This document shows, piece by piece, positions 58,110 to 64,000 of a DNA stretch of 64,000 nucleotides. The notes beneath the pieces are model-generated. The model saw nothing but the letters and a program-made list of their open reading frames with translations, made no database searches and was not told the DNA's origin. The position numbers were made by a program, and so were the translations under genes. The stretch covers positions 22,681,419 through 22,745,418 of the forward strand of contig NC_087070.1 in the NCBI RefSeq assembly GCF_963678635.1, in the 5' to 3' direction. Each line of letters starts with the position of its first letter. Position 1 is the stretch's first letter. This DNA is from Symsagittifera roscoffensis (Eukaryota > Xenacoelomorpha > Acoela > Convolutidae).

Positions 58110-58144
58110 AAGAATATTATAATAAACATAAATTTTTTCACTAA
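57956..58144 (+). CDS. Small hydrophobic ORF 2 (62 aa)
   Basis: A basic start (IRTIFSR), a helix FLLFVIFITFLSSLILTICK, a KCIKK turn and a second helix AIITFALATILPILFLEE. It overlaps the following Pro/Ser/Thr-rich frame by 35 nt. A one-base change in the T-run at 58133-58138 would fuse the two, making a membrane-anchored protein with a P/S/T-rich domain. As it stands it ends in KFFH. Confidence 0.4.
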   Translation: MIRTIFSRTDIFLLFVIFITFLSSLILTICKCIKKAIITFALATILPILFLEEYYNKHKFFH

Positions 58145-59285
58145 AAGAATAGATCAAAAACTATCAAAAATTGCTAACCAACAGTCACACAGTCAGTCTT
58201 CACCGACATCATCCCAAAATAACCCAACAACACCTTCAACTACCCAAAACTCCCAATTATCTCCACGAATTTCCTTTCAAGATAACCCATATACCTTTGA
58301 AGAACGACACGCTCGCTTATCAGAACCACTAGAGCCAGTTCAACGACAAGCACCTCTAAGTGAACCAACATATAACTTATACCCAACATTACCACAAGAA
58401 TCAAGTAGAATACGAAATCCTAGTCAAAACCAAAACACAGTCGAAATAAATAGACAAATTATACATCCTCGACGAAACAGAAATTTTCAAACTCCCCGAG
58501 TTCATTTTGATATACCCCAATCCCCATCACAAAGTACTCCAGAAAACCCCATCGGTATATTACCAGAAACCCCTACGCTTCTTTCACAACGTAGCACCTC
58601 AAGCCTACCATCAGATTACTTAGGTTCAACACCAACATCTGAACAAATACGTGAAAATCCCTTTAACCCTACAAACCAAACATCACGACTACCATATTGG
58701 GCAACACATTCATTCACACAAGGTGAACCAAATTTAATCAATGATCCAATAGATATTTCTACGGATACAACAACATCCTCATCACTACCAGAAACATTAT
58801 CATTATCATCAACACCATCAATCAGCCAGATTTCACCAACACCTTTTAACTTCAATTTCCCAAATAACCTCGACGCTAGATACCGAGAACAATCATCAAC
58901 AAATATTCCTTTAAGACTAGACTGGAATACATTCACAGCACCTCCACCATTATTTGGACAACACCCAGAAAGTAACCGACTCCACAACTGGGCACTAAAT
59001 AGATTACAATATAGACAAGACATCCACGAAGACATTCGTGATCACAACATCCAAATACTCCAACAGAATAGTCTACAATTAAAATTCGAAATCACAGTTA
59101 AATTAAACAACATTACTCAACATCCCTACCCATTAAACCCACCAAATATAACAGCTCAATCCCTACCACCACCATTTATAACAACTGAGGTAATATACAA
59201 ATACGACAGATATACCAAAAAGACAATTGGTTACATCACATTTTATAACCTATACTCAGGATTGTCATACACATGTATATTCTAA
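58110..59285 (+). CDS. Pro/Ser/Thr-rich open frame without ATG (391 codons)
   Basis: Uninterrupted from 58110 to TAA at 59283-59285 but without an in-frame ATG. Chance is very unlikely at this length. The first ~280 codons are low-complexity P/S/T/N/Q (QSSPTSSQNNPTTPSTTQNS, ETLSLSSTPSISQISPTPFN). The last ~110 look folded: RLDWNTFTAPPPLFGQHPES, LKFEITVKLNNITQHPYPL and YKYDRYTKKTIGYITFYNLY. It starts at a strong 3' splice site and overlaps env by 13 nt. Translation must come by splicing, by frameshift from hydrophobic ORF 2, or from a non-ATG start. I recognise no family. Confidence 0.6.
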   Translation, partial: KNIIININFFTKRIDQKLSKIANQQSHSQSSPTSSQNNPTTPSTTQNSQLSPRISFQDNPYTFEERHARLSEPLEPVQRQAPLSEPTYNLYPTLPQESSRIRNPSQNQNTVEINRQIIHPRRNRNFQTPRVHFDIPQSPSQSTPENPIGILPETPTLLSQRSTSSLPSDYLGSTPTSEQIRENPFNPTNQTSRLPYWATHSFTQGEPNLINDPIDISTDTTTSSSLPETLSLSSTPSISQISPTPFNFNFPNNLDARYREQSSTNIPLRLDWNTFTAPPPLFGQHPESNRLHNWALNRLQYRQDIHEDIRDHNIQILQQNSLQLKFEITVKLNNITQHPYPLNPPNITAQSLPPPFITTEVIYKYDRYTKKTIGYITFYNLYSGLSYTCIF

Positions 59286-61834
59286 AAACGTTAATTTTTC
59301 TCCAACTCTTTTTTCTAGTAGCACCCAATCAAAATACAAACCCTTCCCCCCGCACAGGACCCCAAGATTTACTAGTAACACATTACGATTGTGAAGAAAA
59401 CGAACAAAAAACACTACACAAATATGCAATAAATCAAGTATCACAATGCGAAACAGAACCACAAGCCATAGAAACAACAAATGTAATAGCGACACTCTAT
59501 TCAAAAGCCCGAGCAACAACAGTTATAGGATACAAATTCACAGCAACATTTTCTGAAAAGAAAGTACATTGTTCACAAGTCTCAAATGGAAATAAAAACC
59601 GACTTGACCACGAGTCATTCTACCAGAGTAATATAGAACGACTTTTACATCTCAATCCCGAAGATTGTAAAAACGAGTTACTCAGACTAAATATCACAAG
59701 AAATAAAAATACAGATAGAAAGATAGTATATTTCCAAGTTTTTTCAGATCCTGTACATCAAGCAGAACTTGAAAGATATCAAGGACATATAAAATTAGAT
59801 GAAAAATATCCATACAACGGCGCACACGGAAGATTAACTTATGACATACACGATAAACACTGGATACCACATATTGGTATAAATAACCCATCAAACTGCA
59901 AAGCAGACACAAAAAATAAAGGATATCAAGAAAAAATGTTTTTCGATTGGAAAATACAACTCGAAAAAATACAACTCACACGCGATTTATCAGACAACAC
60001 AATGATCTATCAAGGAATTAGATTACCTTGTAAAAATGACCAAGGCTATTGTGACCCTACAACACGAACACAACCAACAATTGTTTGGTTCCCCGAAGAC
60101 ACATGTACTACATTTCAAGTAGCAAAAATACACGCTCGTATGATAAAATTTCACGAACAATACTTTATACAGTCCATTCCATATGAACAAGTAAACCCAT
60201 CACGAAAACGAAGTTCTAATTTTAGGAACATACACAATATAGAAAATAAATTGACACGTTTTCAAATATACCAAGAAACAAAACTTGCATGTAAATACAG
60301 AAACCCACTTCACAAAACACAATACTCCGAAATATTAGTTGAATACGAAAAAGGATTCGACATGACCACTGGAAAAATAAAAATCGACCCATACGCCACA
60401 AATCATCCTATAAACGAAGGAACATCATATATACCAGTTAATTTTCAAAAAAGTAAAGGCCAACCTGGTGGACATCTCAAGCCCCATGACACTAGAAGCA
60501 CACGTTTACAAGAACTATCACTAATGAATACTACATATTTCGGTAATATCCACTATGATATTCACCTAGATATGAAATTAGACTACACAATTAGCCGCAT
60601 TTTTTAAGAAATGTCACTCTCCGAATTAGAAACACTTCACCAACTATGCGAATTAGAAAGAACACAAATCCTACAATCACTTGCACTAGCAGTAATAAAA
60701 ATACCCTACGCAGGATATTTACTATCAGGAAATAGATCAAATTTTTTAGACTATGAAGGAAACAATTTATGGTTTTATACCTGTACCAAAAAGGTATCAC
60801 CACTATATGTTTTTGAAGATAAACGATGCTATAAAATAATCCCTATCTTTTATAAGAATAAAGTACATTTCGTTGACACACTATCAAGAAGAACCTATTT
60901 CTGGGATACCGCAGTCCCATGTGGATCAGAAAACAGCCACAATGTAGTACAACTGAACCCTGATGAAGATAAAAATTACCTTCTTACCCCATATCCCACC
61001 TTAATGCAATCACTCAAAAAAATTTCACCTGAAAGCATTAGAGCTATTGTTCGAAATCCAAATATTGACCTACAATCAATTGGAATATATTCAAAATCCG
61101 ATATACAACATCACATTAGAACACAGCAATTCCAAGAATTATTAACACAAATGGACACTATACAAAGACAATCAATTGACCAAAACTTACGCAAACTTGC
61201 CGAAACCGCAGGATTTGCAGATATTTATACACAAGATTATAGCGGATATTTTAAGGACATTAAAGACTATATATATCTCAACGGTGAAAAATACCGACCA
61301 CAAAATATCTCACCTATAAATATTTTTAGCTTTGTTACACTCAAAAATGAAATTCTTGATTTTCTAGGATGGCCCTATTACATCTTAGAAAAATTAACTA
61401 TTCTATACGCAATGTTTAACTTTATAGGATTTCTTTTCTCACTCTTAAAAGGAATCTATAATACATGCGCTATACACACACAAGTAAATAGACAAGCAAG
61501 TGTAGCACGCATCCTATTTGCAGGATTTTTTGGAATTTTTTCATCATCAATAAACAAAATTCTTTTAGACGCACAAATAAAGGAATACAACACAAAAATA
61601 GAAACAAGACAGAACACATATGACGAAGAACATAACAATGTCGACATAACGCCTACAGCACCACAGTTACCACCTCTACCACATAACCATCCATTATCAC
61701 TAGTCCCACGAAATTTTCGAAATTTAGCAATATCACATAATCAAAATTTTAGACCAACCATATCACAAAGCCCCATTCAACATACAGTAACACACAATTC
61801 ACTAGATGAAAACACATATGAACAAATTATATAA
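59273..61834 (+). pseudogene. env: Chuvirus-like envelope glycoprotein with one in-frame stop
   Basis: Predicted membrane-fusion glycoprotein. A signal peptide (MYILKTLIFLQLFFLVAP) is followed by a Cys-containing ectodomain. YDCEENEQKTLHKYAINQVS, a C..EP motif and YSKARATTVIGYKFTATF match the N-terminal pattern I know from Jingchuvirales glycoproteins. PSRKRSS (about residue 310) is a furin-type site. A TAA at 60605-60607 interrupts the frame, which resumes unchanged. The second part has ELERTQILQSLALAV, YAGYLLSGNRSNFLDYEG and CYKIIPIFY, the best-conserved stretch in that virus family. It ends with a hydrophobic membrane region (MFNFIGFLFSLLKGI, SVARILFAGFFGIFSSSI) and a Pro-rich tail. It is unlike retroviral SU-TM. 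Two-part expression by readthrough is an alternative to mutation. Confidence 0.75.
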
Positions 61835-62009
61835 CAACCACATACCACCGCTTTTCAGTCTCAAAATAATAATTTTTTTAGCCCACGATGAGCCGACAAC
61901 TTGGATCCCTACACCGCTCAAATTCCCACCCAACCAACCTCAACACTCCAATTACAATAATTCCACTTTTTGCTTTCCCGCCACCCGATTTCCCAACCAA
62001 TAATCAGGC

Positions 62010-63689
62010 ATGAATTCAGACACTAATTCACATATCTCAGTTTTATACTCCATCTCACAACTCAATAACCCAGATATTGAAACCCCTGATGAACTTGCCG
62101 ACTCTGAACCATCTCCATCCAATAATTTTCAAACCAATCCCTCAGTTTTTTCGAAACCCCCTTTTCAACCAATCCCACCAAATAACCCACTCCCATCCAT
62201 TTCTACACCCTCCTATGCTTCACAAGTTACCCCAACCTACTCTTCACTTCATTCAGACCGATCATCCAATTCTCCAGACACCCCCCAAATCTCCCAAGAA
62301 CTAGATAATTTTATCACCTTACAACAACAACCCTTCCACCTTGACACCTCAACTATAAACCAGATTTCATCAACCATAGAATCATCAAACCCACCTACCC
62401 CTACACCCTCTTCAGCTTATACCGCATCATTAGCACCATCATCCACATCCACCGATTCATCAATTAGCACTAATAGAGCTTACCGCACTTTCAAAAGAAA
62501 ATTCCCAAACCATCCATTTCCAACAAAACCAGGAACAGCCCGTGAAAATATTAATCACCCAAATCACACTAACACGAAAGAATTTTTAGCAATCACCTTA
62601 CCTTCATTTCCACAGTATACTTTGAACACCCCTAACGACACTAACAACACACGCAGTTTTGTAGATGAACACGTTTTAATGTCTACACTTCAATGGACAT
62701 CATACTATCATTTCACTAACCCCCTTTGCCTACCTTTATCTAATACTCACATCGATATAGAAAGAAATAAAAATATGCTATATCGACTCACTACACCACT
62801 AACACATAGACAATTTACTTGTATAGGATAAAAAAAGTCACTAAAAACATACACTGCACCCCGAGCTAACGAATATACGCTAGAATATTACGATCATAAC
62901 ATCATCCGAGCTAACCAAGACCAATTTTTAGATGATGACCGTTTCGCTAACCCACAAATCACAGAAAAACTTTTCATCAAAACACCATATGTTTTTACAC
63001 TCAATATATTTGATCGCAAATTCGACCACATCATTTCTGAAGCACTAACCGACACACAAGCTTACAAAGGATTTAAAGAAAAATTTCCATTATTTTCACT
63101 AACCTTTCATTTCCTTGCACCACATGAACGAGATTTGCACTGCTCACACGACATTATGTTACGCACTAAACAAACCCACACATATACATATTACCGCTTC
63201 ATACAAAATCACTTTGACCTACACACTCCATCAAGACAACCACACCACCGTTTTCAATTTATTAACTCTAAATACACATCACCATTTTTTCTTAACTTCA
63301 CATATTGCATCAAAGATACTAACCTTCACGGTATTCTTCGCAATTATGATCCCATAACCCAAATGTATATTTTTTGTCCCATCACGAAGACCTTCAACGC
63401 AGAAGAATCCAGACCCTTCCTTATCCCACATGAATTTATTCAACCTATAGAAATCCCCATATTAGAATTCATCCACAACACTAAATATAACCACAAATTA
63501 TATAATCTCATCCAAAACACACCTTATGAGTTTGCAGTTGCCACTGAAGAACTAAAAGTCATTAAAGCACTTCAATTGCTTTGGCAACTGCTTCAAACTA
63601 AAAACATCATTCGCATACTAGCAAAATTACTAACAAATTCCGACATAATCCACGACATCTTCCCCCACGGTTTTTTCCCCGACGACTAA
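62010..63689 (+). pseudogene. ORF of unknown function downstream of env, one in-frame stop
   Basis: From ATG 62010 one frame runs to TAA 63687 with a single TAA at 62829-62831. The first ~170 codons are P/S/T-rich (PSVFSKPPFQPIPPNNPLPS). The rest looks like a folded domain: FLAITLPSFPQYTLN, HVLMSTLQWTSYYHFTNPLC, then after the stop EYTLEYYDHNIIRANQDQFL, FPLFSLTFHFLAPHERDLHC and FAVATEELKVIKALQLLWQL. The layout (P/S/T-rich then folded) resembles the frame at 58110-59285, but I see no residue-level match. Retroelements rarely have a long ORF here. No family recognised, and no signal peptide or membrane helix. Confidence 0.65.
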
Positions 63690-63692
63690 CAG

Positions 63693-63779
63693 GTAAGTAT
63701 GACTTATACATATTCTTAACTAATAAATTTAAAATCAAACACTAACCTTTCTTTATCCATGTCTTATTTAAATTTTTAG
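63693..63779 (+). other. Well-formed 87-nt intron just after the last ORF
   Basis: The donor AACAG|GTAAGT is a perfect consensus, CACTAAC (63740-63746) matches the branch-point consensus, and TTAAATTTTTAG ends it. The donor is three bases after the stop codon. Inside a retroelement it suggests alternative splicing into the 3' region. Confidence 0.6.
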
Positions 63780-64000
63780 TCTTCATCCCACGATCATCTA
63801 CAAAATACACAAAAGAAAAATAAAAAATAGAAAACTTCTTCAAATTGTTCAAAACTCTATTAATATTTTGCACAAGCTAATTTAAATAAAATTCATACCA
63901 ATGTAGTAAATTAATTTATAAATTGTTTCCCCACAAGCAGTAAATCTAATAATGATGAAAATTTGTAACTTAATTTTTCCCAAAAACCAGCAGTAAAATT
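63780..64000 (+). other. 3' region of the retroelement, no LTR visible
   Basis: A-rich sequence with no match to the 47-48 kb leader that I can see and no clear polypurine tract, so the 3' LTR should lie beyond the window. Confidence 0.4.

Larger units (their letters stand above)
46900..64000 (+). mobile_element. Large Ty3-like endogenous retrovirus with chuvirus-like envelope (incomplete at the right edge)
   Basis: One strand carries leader, two pre-gag ORFs, gag, pol, accessory ORFs, env and a further ORF, with A-rich coding sequence of uniform composition unlike the flanks. Pol order is protease-RT-RNase H-integrase, as in Ty3/Gypsy and retroviruses. At about 17 kb without a visible 3' LTR it is much longer than the usual 5-10 kb. 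The left boundary is approximate because the LTR cannot be paired. Defects: in-frame stops at 50913, 60605 and 62829, and frame changes near 55205, 56607 and 56650. The rest is intact, so insertion was probably recent. Confidence 0.85.

Noticed and set aside
1-64000. CRISPR arrays, bacterial operons or ribosome binding sites
   Set aside because: Introns, SINEs, MITEs and LTR elements show that this is eukaryotic. The only regular array is a 97-bp satellite without unique spacers.

Overview
This is an AT-rich, intron-containing animal genome window, dominated by transposable elements and repeats. It holds few host genes. The clearest is a multi-exon SLC9-type Na+/H+ exchanger on the + strand, visible as short exons scattered from about 1.0 to 15.0 kb with repeat-filled introns and a 200-N gap in the last visible exon. 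A second probable host gene is a 298-codon, type II membrane glycosyltransferase-like frame on the - strand (17.3-18.2 kb). Dense MITEs, tRNA-derived SINE-like sequence and env-bearing Ty3 elements would fit a tunicate such as a large-genome larvacean, but the sequence does not prove any taxon.

Layout. 0-0.7 kb: 3' end of an LTR retroelement. 1-15 kb: exchanger exons with a Tc1/mariner-like foldback element (1664-2362), hAT-type MITEs with 8-bp target duplications (2932-3236, 6872-7305, 15215-15546), a 1.2-kb foldback element with C-runs (11280-12475) and dispersed repeats with small perfect hairpins. 15-22 kb: SINE, the minus-strand gene, and a 0.6-kb direct duplication. 22-32.5 kb: decayed, rearranged Ty3/Gypsy elements with 255-bp LTRs. 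These include a head-to-tail duplication, a chimeric gag/RT junction and an integrase lacking two catalytic acids. At the 3' end a 455-bp unit of internal sequence plus truncated LTR is tandemly repeated, and the last LTR carries a nested MITE. 34.5-40.2 kb: about 58 copies of a 97-bp satellite. 40-47 kb: more repeat fragments and no convincing gene.

47-64 kb: the highlight, a large, much better preserved Ty3-like endogenous retrovirus extending beyond the window. In order it has a long leader, a basic 155-aa ORF, a 383-aa ORF, gag with a zinc knuckle, pol (protease, RT, RNase H, integrase), a spacer with a TATA-like box, two tiny hydrophobic ORFs, a Pro/Ser/Thr-rich open frame without any ATG that begins at a strong 3' splice site, an envelope whose motifs resemble chuvirus (Jingchuvirales) glycoproteins, and a 560-codon ORF of unknown function. 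A well-formed 87-nt intron follows that last ORF. gag, env and the last ORF each carry a single in-frame stop, and the frameshifts lie at or near homopolymer runs, so the element is either recently inactivated or partly mis-sequenced.

Gene function: the exchanger would move Na+ or K+ against H+ across a membrane, and the minus-strand protein would act in the Golgi lumen. In the retroelement, gag and pol would make particles and copy and integrate the genome, while the glycoprotein would be the entry protein. The roles of the other ORFs are unknown.
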